Position numbers and translations under genes: made by a program
The notes under the pieces: model-generated
The model's database searches: none
What the model was told of the DNA's origin: nothing
The model's input: the letters and a program-made list of their open reading frames with translations, nothing else
Shown here: piece after piece, positions 34,956 to 43,082 of the stretch
Position numbering within the stretch: position 1 is the first letter of the stretch
Layout: each line of letters opens with the position of its first letter
Assembly: GCF_041261445.1 (NCBI RefSeq)
Contig: NZ_JBGCCU010000019.1
Coordinates: forward strand, 1 to 64,000
Length of the DNA stretch: 64,000 nucleotides
Direction: 5' to 3'
DNA from: Catenulispora sp. EB89
GTDB taxonomy: Bacteria > Actinomycetota > Actinomycetes > Streptomycetales > Catenulisporaceae

Positions 34956-35331
34956 TGACGAAACCCCCGGTCCCCGGCGTCGCACTGGGCATCCCGCCGG
35001 GCAGCGTGATCTCCAGCGTGGCCCCAGGCGTCGCGGTGAGCTCCTGCGGATCCAGCTCCGGATTGGCATCAGCGAGCTGCCACCACTGCGTCGGATCCCC
35101 GAGGTAGCGATACGCGATCTGATCGACCCGATCCCCGGCCTTGACCTGGTAGGAGTCCACCGCGGTGAGCGTCCCCGGATCCGGCAGAAACCGCCGGGTG
35201 AGGTAGGGAATCTGAGTCCCGTCCGCAGTCGTGTAGACAGCAGTCGGCACAGCGTAGTAGCGACTGGTCCGCGGATACGACGAAGGCGTCGCCGCCGCGG
35301 CCAAAGCCGCCTGAGTGTTGTCGATGGTCAT
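34948..35331 (-). CDS. LysM-domain baseplate protein (gp53/Pvc7 C-terminal-like)
   Basis: A 127-residue protein. The LysM-like element lies at about 60-105: GTLTAVDSYQVKAGDRVDQIAYRYLGDPTQWWQLADANPELDP. In Pvc7 this domain is joined to the tube-like adaptor; here it is a separate gene that overlaps the adaptor gene by 4 bp. Family members sit between wedge and hub. The N-terminus is Tyr/Pro-rich (YPRTSRYYAVPTAVYTT). Confidence 0.88.
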   Translation of the reverse strand: MTIDNTQAALAAAATPSSYPRTSRYYAVPTAVYTTADGTQIPYLTRRFLPDPGTLTAVDSYQVKAGDRVDQIAYRYLGDPTQWWQLADANPELDPQELTATPGATLEITLPGGMPSATPGTGGFVSG

Positions 35332-35978
35332 CCGATCCCTCCGATCCCGAGCACCCCGAGCTGCACCCCCTGCGGCACCTTCCGCGCCAAAGCCTCCTTC
35401 TGCGCCAGATGCGCCAGATAGAGCTCCGAACCACGGTGATGCGTCGGCAGATCGCTGGTGGTGAGGATGTGCAACGTCAGGTTGAGCGTGGCCCGCACCG
35501 GATTGAGATCAACGTCGAACAACTGCTCGGTCACCGAGAACTCGGTGATCCGCACCGGCATGACCCGACTGGCACCCCAGGTGAAGAGGGTCAAAGGCGT
35601 CTCCACCGGCGTGATCTCAATGGTCCCGACATCAGCAAGAGCCTGATTCAACCGAATGGTGGCCGAGCTCGGCTGCACGAGCGTCTCCAGCAGCGCGAGC
35701 TGCGGCATGATGCCATCGGGCGCATCGATCTGAGGCTGATCGGTGGCATCGATCTCCACCTCGATCTTCCAGTCCTCCTTCGCCGGCCCCACCAACCGCA
35801 AAGCCTCCAGCCGATCGCCCTGCTGCCCATCGGTGGCGGCCTGCGGCATCAGCGTGCGCTGGAGGCTGTCGGGGTTGAACTGCATGACGATGGCCACGGT
35901 GGGCGTGCCGGTGACGGGGTTGACGACGACTATGCCGGAGCGGATGGGTTTGGGGAGGTCGGCGTAGGTGATGGTCAT
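35328..35978 (-). CDS. CIS tube-like adaptor protein (Pvc7 N-terminal-like)
   Basis: A 216-residue protein with the start MTITYADLPKPIRSGIVVV, VAIVMQFNPDSLQRTLMPQA and WKIEVEIDATDQ, the signature of the contractile injection system tube adaptor domain, followed by MPVRITEFSVTEQLFDVDLNPVRATLNLTL. It forms the ring that links the inner tube to the hub. Overlaps of 4 bp with the HEAT-repeat gene and with the LysM gene show it belongs to the same operon. Confidence 0.88.
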   Translation of the reverse strand: MTITYADLPKPIRSGIVVVNPVTGTPTVAIVMQFNPDSLQRTLMPQAATDGQQGDRLEALRLVGPAKEDWKIEVEIDATDQPQIDAPDGIMPQLALLETLVQPSSATIRLNQALADVGTIEITPVETPLTLFTWGASRVMPVRITEFSVTEQLFDVDLNPVRATLNLTLHILTTSDLPTHHRGSELYLAHLAQKEALARKVPQGVQLGVLGIGGIG

Positions 35979-36574
35979 GGTTTCGCTTCCTCGGAGGGTT
36001 CGATCTGGTCCAAGACGCTGGCGGCATTGGCTCGGACGCCCTCGTCGGGATCGTCTTCCGCGATCGCCTGCACATGGGATCGGAGTTCGTGATAGCCCGC
36101 GTACAAGGCCGCGGACACACCGACTCCGCGAATAGCGGCATCGGGGTTCTCGAGCAGGGCCACGACCCGAGTGAAGATCTGCTCGTCGAACCCGTACCCC
36201 GCGGACAAGGCGAGGAGCACCGCGCTGGTCGTTCGTCTTTTGCTGTTCTCGGCTTCGTCGAAGGCTTCCACCAATTCACCGATGTCCCAGGGCTCAAGCG
36301 CTTCTTGTGCCCGATCGGCCAAGGCATCGACGATCCGAGGCTCCTGTCCCGTGAGGACGTAATACGCGGTATCGAAAATGACTTCTTCCATGTAGTGCAA
36401 CTCGGCGATGTCGAGTGCTCGCCAGATCACCCAGCGACCGGTTCCCTTCTCCGGATCGGCGGGCCCTTCAGCCGTCTTCTCCCAGCCGAGCGATGTCGCA
36501 AAAGCCGAGACTTCGTCCAGCCCGGTGGGAGCACACAGGACGAACCTCCTGGTCCGATACCAATCGGCCTTCAT
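35975..36574 (-). CDS. HEAT-repeat protein, possible partner of the giant DUF4157 protein
   Basis: A 199-residue soluble protein with start ATG at 36574, chosen because AGGAGG is six bases upstream. The N-terminal half is unfamiliar (RRFVLCAPTGLDEVSAFATSLGW). The C-terminal 110 residues form helical repeats ending in VRANAASVLDQIEP, typical of HEAT/PBS-type repeats. Base composition is less G+C-biased than in the structural genes around it. It lies 29 bp after the 2042-residue DUF4157 gene and breaks the usual structural gene order. Small HEAT-like proteins often act as immunity proteins or chaperones beside polymorphic toxins, so one of these roles is likely here; this is inference. Confidence 0.6.
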   Translation of the reverse strand: MKADWYRTRRFVLCAPTGLDEVSAFATSLGWEKTAEGPADPEKGTGRWVIWRALDIAELHYMEEVIFDTAYYVLTGQEPRIVDALADRAQEALEPWDIGELVEAFDEAENSKRRTTSAVLLALSAGYGFDEQIFTRVVALLENPDAAIRGVGVSAALYAGYHELRSHVQAIAEDDPDEGVRANAASVLDQIEPSEEAKP

Positions 36575-36603
36575 CTCAAACCTCCTCAAAGCGTCGCATG
36601 ATG

Positions 36604-39600
36604 CTACGCCTTTCCCTGGGCGTGGAGGTACAGCTCGCGAACCACCTGCTTGATTTCCTCGAACAGCTTCTGTTTGACCGCCTCGATCCTGGCGTCATCG
36701 CTGACCAGGTCCATCTTTCCGACGATTCCATTGACGCGGTCTTCTACGTTGTTCTCCTTGATCCAGGCCTCGACGGTGTCGACGTGGCGGTCACCCAAGG
36801 TCTCGGCATTGTCGAGGACCCGCTTCTCGGAGGCATACGCGGAATCGGATTTACTTCGCAGATCGTCCGCTGCTATGAGGTTTCCTTCGGTTCTGAGTCT
36901 CTTCTCGTCCACCAGGGCTTTGTCCCGGTCGTCCTGTCGGGTCTGCCAGCGCGACTCCAGTGAACGACCGGCTTCCGCCTCCTCGTTCAGCGCGCGGCCT
37001 CCGCCTTCTGATCCACTGAAGAAGGCGGGCATCGAATTCAGAATCGCCTTCGGATCGGCGCCGGGGTGTTTGGCGGCTTCCAGACGCAGGATGGTGAGTG
37101 CGTTCGTCGCCGCCGCCATGGGATTCCTGGTCGTCTCCTCGCGACTGACCAGCCAGCCGAGCAGCAGCAAGTTCGACTTCTCCGTGGCGGACATCCCCGT
37201 GAGATCCTGCTTCTTGCCGCCGAGGAGGCTCTTCATCGAACTCGCGTAGGTCGACCACAATCCGTTCCGGTCGATGAAGTCGCCGATCGTGTCCTCGCCC
37301 GGCGCCTTCGCCACGTACGATCCCGGCAGGCTGGACTTCGGAACAGTGGAGACGAACACCGAACCGCGTCCGGTCTTCCTGCGCTTGATGGTCCCCATGT
37401 CTCCGATGTCGAACTGCTCTTGCTGATTCCTCGTCATTTTGTTGGGATCTGTGGTGGGGATGGCAAGGAGCGGCGTGTCCCCGGTGACCTCGGCGTGCGC
37501 CGCGCGCTTCTTCGTCTTGGGTACCGCGGTCACGCCTTGCTGAGTCTTCCTGATCATTTCGGGGTCGCCGGCCAGATCGGTGGCGATCTTGTGCAGTGCC
37601 GCGAGCAACTCGGCTTGCGGTATCACCACCTTCAGGGCCTTGAGATCCAGGTCCTTGCGCGGGTTGATGGTCGCGGAGATCGTCCCGTCCGACCCGAGCT
37701 CAAGGCTCGAAAGGCGGTACCAGATCCGCATGCCGCGAAGCGCGGTGGTGAGCGCGCCGCGCGGGACGCCCCTGTCGAGCATCCACGTGACCTTCGGCTG
37801 GATCCGAGCGACCGCCGCGTCCAACCGCTCCTCAGGACTCTTCGGCGGATGCTTCTTCTTCAGCCAGTCCGAAGCCTTCTGCTTCCACGTGTGGTACGTC
37901 TGCTTGACCTTCTTCGCCCCGTTGAGCAGCGCCTTCCCCAGCTTTGTGTGCGCCAGGCGGTGGCCGAGGGCCTTGGTGCCGCGCTTGAAGGCGTTCCAGC
38001 TGCGTTTGGCGAGGGCGCCGACGCGCTTGAGGCCGTTTTTGGTGAGGGTGCCGAGTTTTGTGGCGCCGTGCTTCAGGGCTGCCATGGCTTTGCTGGCGCC
38101 CTTTTTGGCGGCGGTGAAGGCTTTGCCGGCTGCTTTGCGGAGGGTTTTTGCGCCGCGGCTGAGGGCGGCCATGATCTTTTGGGCGATGCCCTTGAGTTTG
38201 CTTGTGATGCCGCTGGCTGCGCCTTTCAGCTTGGACAGGAGCCAGTTGGCGATGAAGTCGATGAGGGCTACCGCGCCGGAGGCCACTGTCTGGGCGAAGA
38301 GGCAGGCTGCTTGGCCGTACTTCACTGCCTTCAGGAATTTGATGAAGGTGCTGATGGCGGCGATGATGCGGCTGATGGTGTTGTAGGCGGCGACCAGGCC
38401 TTGGATGATTTTGAGGACGGCGCCTGCGGCGGGGATCAGGGCTGCTATGACGTTCTCGATGACCAGTTGGATGATCATCTGGGGGAGGGCGGCTATCAGG
38501 GCCTTCCAGGCCATCTTGACGATCTGGCCGATGCTGATGCAGCCCTTGACCAGGATGTCGAAGATGGCCTTGCCGAGGCCGATGATGCTTTCGATCTTCT
38601 GCGTGAACCAGTTCTTGACGGCGCTGACGATTGCGCCGAACAGGTACAGGCGTACGCCGTCCTTCACGGCGGTGGCCAGGTTGCTGATCCAGCGGCCGGG
38701 GTTCTGGGCGATGTCGACGATGATGGAGGCGAACTCGCCGAAGATGGCCAGGGCCTGCTGGGCCCAGGTGATCAGGTTGTTGATCTGGGTGCGGACGTAG
38801 TTCACCGCCGCGATCAGACCGGCCTGCAGGACGTCCAGGATGCTCGACAGGATGCTGCCCAGGGCCGACAGCAGCTTGGTGACGGCGGCCTTCAGGCCGT
38901 CGGCGATCGAGTTGACCTTGGCGATCGCCTTGTCGCGCCAGCCCTCGATCAGCTTGCGGAACTTGTCGCGGATGCCGGGGAAGGCCGCCAGCAGCACGTC
39001 GCCGAGGGCGATCAGGCCGGCGGCGAAGGCCTTGATGAAGCCGACGATGGCCTTGGCCGCGAGGTCGATCAGGCCGGTCACGAACTTCGTGAAGGTGCTG
39101 ATGATGCCCTGCACCAGCTTGCGGGCCGCGTCGAAGATGTCGTTGATGGCGCTGCAGATGGCGTTGAACGCGGCGCTGATCTTCGACTTCACCCAGCCGA
39201 AGAAGCCGCCTCCGCCGCTGCGCTTCTTGGCCTTCTCCTTGCGGGCGTTGTCCTCGGCCTTGGCGCGCTGGTCGTCGATGTTCTTGTTGTCGGAATCCTG
39301 ACGTTCGGTGATCTGCTTGTCGGTGCTCTTCGCCTTGGTGTCGATGTCCGAGCGGGCCTTGCCGTGGCGCGTGTCAGCGTCCTTGTTCGCGTCCGCGATC
39401 TTCTGGTCCTGCTCGGCCCGCCACTGCTGGCGCCCCTGGTCCGCCTGCTGCTTGACGCTCCCGCGCTCGTCGGCCTGCTGGCTGCCGGCCTCCTTGACGG
39501 CGGCGTCGATCTGCTGCTGGTTCTGCTCGTGCGCCTGGCTGGTGTCGGTGTCCTTCTTCTGCTGCTGCGTGCCCATCTGCGTCGAGCCCTGCTCGAACGC

Positions 39601-42600
39601 TGCCGTGAACTGCGGCCCGCGCTCCTGCTGCGCGACGACTGACGTGGCCTGCGCCATGCTGTTCGCGGCGCCCGCAGCCGCGCCGCCGGCCCCGGCACCC
39701 GCGGCCGCGGCAGGCCCGCCCTGCGCCCCGGCCGGACCCGGCACCGCACCCTTGAGTGTCTCAGGACGCACATTCGGGTAGATCTGCGTCTCGCCCAAGG
39801 GCAACGCAGCATCCTGATTCCCGACGGCCGCGACCTGCCCCGACCGGTCGTGCAGCGTGTCCATCTGCTGGTCGGTCTGCGCCGGGTCCTTGTCCCCGGT
39901 CAGCTGGACCGCCGGTGCCGGGCCGACCGTGGTGTGCAGCGAGGGGTCGGTGGTCGGGATGTTGTTGATCGACCCCTGGACGCGGTCCGCCTCCTCCTGC
40001 GTGACCTTGCCCTCGGTGTCGCCGGCGACGCTCGGCGGCTGCACGTTCGCCGCCGGCGCCGGGCCCTTGGCGACCTGCTTCTCCTGCGGCTTCTGCTCCG
40101 GCCCCTTCTGCTGGGGCGGCGGCGCCTCCATCTTCGGGACCTGAGTCGCCACCGGCGGCGCGGACGTCGGCGGCCCGTTGAGCACCTGAGGCGCCCCGGA
40201 CGGCCGCTGGGCCGACGGCGGCGCGGCCGCCAGCGCAGTCCGGTCCTTGCCCACGGAAGTCTGCACGGACTGGTCGACGCCGCCGATCGTGGCCTGCATC
40301 TGGTCCGGTGCCAGGGTGCTGACGGTCGCCAGCGCGGCCTGCGGCTCCTGCGTCGCGACCTGCGGCGGCGCCGGAGCCGGCGGAGCCGCGTCGGCACCCC
40401 CGCCGCCACCTCCGCCACCGCAGGCCTTGGCCGCGTCGTCGGTGTCCGGCGCCGTGGTCGCCGCGCCGCCGCAGCTGCCGCCGCCGGCCTCCAGCGAACC
40501 GTCGGCCGGGGGAGCGCCGTCGGCCTGCTGGTCCGGTTGCTGTGCGGAATCAGGGCTCGAAGCATCAGACTGCTGATCCGGCTCGGCCGCGCCCGACGCG
40601 CCGTTCTCCGGAACCCCGGACGCCTCGTCGACCTGCGGCCCGCCTTCGGGCTGGCCGTGCTCGGCGGCTTGCGAGAGCTCTCCGCCGTCGGGACCGGCGT
40701 GGGCTTCCGGACCGGACGGTGCGGACTGGTCGTCCAGTCCCGGCTCCTGCGGTCCGGCCTGCGCCGGCGTCGCGCTCTCGGCCGCGGGCACGGTCTCCGG
40801 CTCGGTCTCGATCGCGTCCGGGCCGACCTGCCCGGGATCGGTCTGCGCCTGCGTCCCCTCGTGCTGCTCCTGCGCCTGCTCCGCACGGTAGTCGGCGGTC
40901 CGCTCCCGAGCCTCCTGCTCCGGCGGCACGTCCGGGTTGACGGCGTCGTCCTTCGGCGGCGCCGGGAAGCTCGGCACGGCCGGTTCGACCACCGAACCGT
41001 CGGACGACAGCGTGATCTGGTCCGCCGTCGGGACCGCACTGACATCGAGGTCTGATGTGGGCAGGCCGTCGGACACCGGCCCGGCGACACCGGCCGCACC
41101 CGCAGCGCCAGTAGCCGTACCGCCACCAGCCTCGCCACCAGCCGCGCCGCCTCCGGCACCCGCCCCGCCGGCACCCCGGCCCCGGGCGCCGGACGAGGCC
41201 GCAGTTCCTGCGGCCGGCTCAGCCTCCGGCGTGACCTCAGGCGGCGCCGCCACCTCGGCGGTGGCGTCGGCGGGCAGCCCGATCGGCTCCTCGCCCTGCG
41301 GCACGGTCTCGTGCCTCTGCTGGCCCTTGCGCCGCAGCAACCCGTGGTGAAGCAGAGGGCTGTCAAGCGCGAACGCGGCGTCGTCGACGGCTCCGGCCGC
41401 GACGTTCCCGAACCCGCCGTCGCCGGCGGAACCGCTCACCACGGCACCGGCCCCGGCCGCGCCGATCGCCCCGGCAGCGGGCTCGGCTCCCGCCGCACCC
41501 GGTGCCTTCTTCTCGCCCGCTGCGGCCTTTTGGGCGTTCTCGGCGTTGTCCTTGCTCTGTTCAGCGTCCTTTGCAGCCTCGGCCTTGCTCTTGCCCTTGG
41601 CGTGCTGGTTCTTCTTGGTGTCCTTCTCGTGCGGTTCCTTGTCCTGCTTTTCGCCGTCCTTGTGGTTCTCGTCGTGATCGGCCTTTTCGCTGTCGGCCTT
41701 CTTCTCAGCCTTCGAATCCTTGGCCTCGTGCTTGGCCCGGTCCTTCTCAGCCTTCTCAGCCTTCTTATCCCGGCTCTCGACCTCGGCGACCTCGCCGTGC
41801 GACTGCTGCTCTGTCTCCCGGTCGTCCTGCTCGCCCTCCGGATCGGGCTCCGACACCGGCTCCGGCGTCTCGTGCGAGTCGATCGGCGGGTCGCTGGCCT
41901 GGTCGTCGAGCGTGCCGACCAGCGCCATGACCTTGGTGAAGTCCGAGGACGGGATGCGCTGCCGCAACGTGTCGAGCACGTTCTCGCGCAGTTCGGGCGC
42001 GAGCTTGGCCAGCTGCAACTGGACGCGTCCCGACCGGTCGTCCGGGTCGCCGCGCAGCGAGCGCAGCAGCCCGGCGACGAGCCGGTCCACGACGGTCGCC
42101 GGGTCGAGTTGCTCAGTACGCTGATTGTCGGCGCTGACCGTGGCGTAGCGGAGCAGCCCTGCCGCCGGCTCCAGGTGCTCGCGCACCTGCCGCGCCTGGT
42201 TCGTGGCCCGGCCGGCGGCCAGCCCGCGCGCCACGCGCTCGGCCTCCTGCTCGATCGGCTCGGAGGCGACGCTGACCCGGCCGAGCCCGCCGTCGCCGTC
42301 GCGCCGGCCGCCGTGCGATCCGCGCGGTTGCGGGCTCTGGACGGTGTGCAGGATCTCGTGAGCCAGAAGCCTGCGACCCTCTGCGGTCTCCGGCCGGTAG
42401 GCGCCGGCCGCGAAGAAGATCTCCGGTCCGACGGTGACGGCGTCGGCGCCGATCAGCTCGGCCAGCCCGGCGGCGTCGCGGTCGGTGTGCACGCGGACCC
42501 GCGACAGGTCGTGGCCGAGCTGAACCTCGAAGTCCCGGCGCAGGCCCCAGTCCAGCGGACGGCCCGCCGAGGCGAGGATCTTGCCCGGCTCGACCGGACG

Positions 42601-42732
42601 CGGCGCCGGCGGACGCGGCCGGGTCAGCGGCTGGCGCTGCTTGGGCTGACGCTCGCGATGCTTGGCGCCCTTGCTGCTGTCCTTGTTCGAGTTCTGCTTC
42701 GCCTGCGGCGCCATCGCCGCCGGGGCGCTCAT
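36604..42732 (-). CDS. Giant DUF4157 (eCIS core) protein, tape-measure/cargo candidate
   Basis: A 2042-residue protein. Residues 46-132 are a DUF4157 domain with a zinc-peptidase-type HEILH motif (125-129), the best-known marker of eCIS-linked cargo. Then come a charged Lys/Glu/Asp stretch (about 280-400), an Ala/Gly/Pro/Gln-rich disordered stretch (400-1090), a coiled-coil-like Gln/Asp/Lys stretch (1090-1175), a long hydrophobic and amphipathic helical region (about 1180-1500, much like a phage tape measure or a pore-former), a Lys-rich helical stretch (1500-1625), and a C-terminal globular part of about 415 residues which I do not recognise. No separate tape-measure gene is present, so it may serve both roles. 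ATGA overlap with the preceding gene. Confidence 0.75.
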   Translation of the reverse strand: MSAPAAMAPQAKQNSNKDSSKGAKHRERQPKQRQPLTRPRPPAPRPVEPGKILASAGRPLDWGLRRDFEVQLGHDLSRVRVHTDRDAAGLAELIGADAVTVGPEIFFAAGAYRPETAEGRRLLAHEILHTVQSPQPRGSHGGRRDGDGGLGRVSVASEPIEQEAERVARGLAAGRATNQARQVREHLEPAAGLLRYATVSADNQRTEQLDPATVVDRLVAGLLRSLRGDPDDRSGRVQLQLAKLAPELRENVLDTLRQRIPSSDFTKVMALVGTLDDQASDPPIDSHETPEPVSEPDPEGEQDDRETEQQSHGEVAEVESRDKKAEKAEKDRAKHEAKDSKAEKKADSEKADHDENHKDGEKQDKEPHEKDTKKNQHAKGKSKAEAAKDAEQSKDNAENAQKAAAGEKKAPGAAGAEPAAGAIGAAGAGAVVSGSAGDGGFGNVAAGAVDDAAFALDSPLLHHGLLRRKGQQRHETVPQGEEPIGLPADATAEVAAPPEVTPEAEPAAGTAASSGARGRGAGGAGAGGGAAGGEAGGGTATGAAGAAGVAGPVSDGLPTSDLDVSAVPTADQITLSSDGSVVEPAVPSFPAPPKDDAVNPDVPPEQEARERTADYRAEQAQEQHEGTQAQTDPGQVGPDAIETEPETVPAAESATPAQAGPQEPGLDDQSAPSGPEAHAGPDGGELSQAAEHGQPEGGPQVDEASGVPENGASGAAEPDQQSDASSPDSAQQPDQQADGAPPADGSLEAGGGSCGGAATTAPDTDDAAKACGGGGGGGGADAAPPAPAPPQVATQEPQAALATVSTLAPDQMQATIGGVDQSVQTSVGKDRTALAAAPPSAQRPSGAPQVLNGPPTSAPPVATQVPKMEAPPPQQKGPEQKPQEKQVAKGPAPAANVQPPSVAGDTEGKVTQEEADRVQGSINNIPTTDPSLHTTVGPAPAVQLTGDKDPAQTDQQMDTLHDRSGQVAAVGNQDAALPLGETQIYPNVRPETLKGAVPGPAGAQGGPAAAAGAGAGGAAAGAANSMAQATSVVAQQERGPQFTAAFEQGSTQMGTQQQKKDTDTSQAHEQNQQQIDAAVKEAGSQQADERGSVKQQADQGRQQWRAEQDQKIADANKDADTRHGKARSDIDTKAKSTDKQITERQDSDNKNIDDQRAKAEDNARKEKAKKRSGGGGFFGWVKSKISAAFNAICSAINDIFDAARKLVQGIISTFTKFVTGLIDLAAKAIVGFIKAFAAGLIALGDVLLAAFPGIRDKFRKLIEGWRDKAIAKVNSIADGLKAAVTKLLSALGSILSSILDVLQAGLIAAVNYVRTQINNLITWAQQALAIFGEFASIIVDIAQNPGRWISNLATAVKDGVRLYLFGAIVSAVKNWFTQKIESIIGLGKAIFDILVKGCISIGQIVKMAWKALIAALPQMIIQLVIENVIAALIPAAGAVLKIIQGLVAAYNTISRIIAAISTFIKFLKAVKYGQAACLFAQTVASGAVALIDFIANWLLSKLKGAASGITSKLKGIAQKIMAALSRGAKTLRKAAGKAFTAAKKGASKAMAALKHGATKLGTLTKNGLKRVGALAKRSWNAFKRGTKALGHRLAHTKLGKALLNGAKKVKQTYHTWKQKASDWLKKKHPPKSPEERLDAAVARIQPKVTWMLDRGVPRGALTTALRGMRIWYRLSSLELGSDGTISATINPRKDLDLKALKVVIPQAELLAALHKIATDLAGDPEMIRKTQQGVTAVPKTKKRAAHAEVTGDTPLLAIPTTDPNKMTRNQQEQFDIGDMGTIKRRKTGRGSVFVSTVPKSSLPGSYVAKAPGEDTIGDFIDRNGLWSTYASSMKSLLGGKKQDLTGMSATEKSNLLLLGWLVSREETTRNPMAAATNALTILRLEAAKHPGADPKAILNSMPAFFSGSEGGGRALNEEAEAGRSLESRWQTRQDDRDKALVDEKRLRTEGNLIAADDLRSKSDSAYASEKRVLDNAETLGDRHVDTVEAWIKENNVEDRVNGIVGKMDLVSDDARIEAVKQKLFEEIKQVVRELYLHAQGKA

Positions 42733-43082
42733 GCCGCGCTCCTGGCCGGCTCGGGACCCGATGTCGCAGGGCGCTGTGGAGACGGCGCAATGGATATAGG
42801 AGAAGTCTGCGTCGCCGCGCCACCGGACAGCCCGGCGAACAGCGCGTTCGCCAACGCCAGCCCGAATCGCCGCGCCGAACCGGTCGCCGGCACCGGTGCC
42901 AGTGCCGCGACGGCCTCGGCCACACGCTCGGGCCGCAGCGCCTCCACCGGCAGCCCCTTCGCGCGCACCAACCGACCGAGTTCGTGTTCGAACACACTCG
43001 CCACGCCCGCGGCGTCCAGCGCCCCGAGCCCGGTGAACACCAGCTCGTCGATCTCCAGGTGCACCTCGCGGATCAGATCCAT
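42729..43082 (-). CDS. Small conserved eCIS-associated protein
   Basis: A 117-residue protein between the AAA ATPase and the DUF4157 gene. It begins MDLIREVHLEIDELVFTGLG, has a helical middle (AAGVASVFEHELGRLVRAKG) and ends in a disordered Pro/Ser tail. It overlaps the ATPase gene by 10 bp. A short protein with an IxxLxLxG start is common in this place in actinobacterial eCIS loci. Its role is unknown; perhaps cargo loading or a chaperone, given its neighbours. Confidence 0.65.
   Translation of the reverse strand: MDLIREVHLEIDELVFTGLGALDAAGVASVFEHELGRLVRAKGLPVEALRPERVAEAVAALAPVPATGSARRFGLALANALFAGLSGGAATQTSPISIAPSPQRPATSGPEPARSAA

Noticed and set aside
34956-35069. N-terminal extension of the gpD-like hub protein
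   Set aside because: The added residues are Arg/Pro-rich and overlap the LysM gene in another frame; GTG 34955 gives a typical N-terminus.
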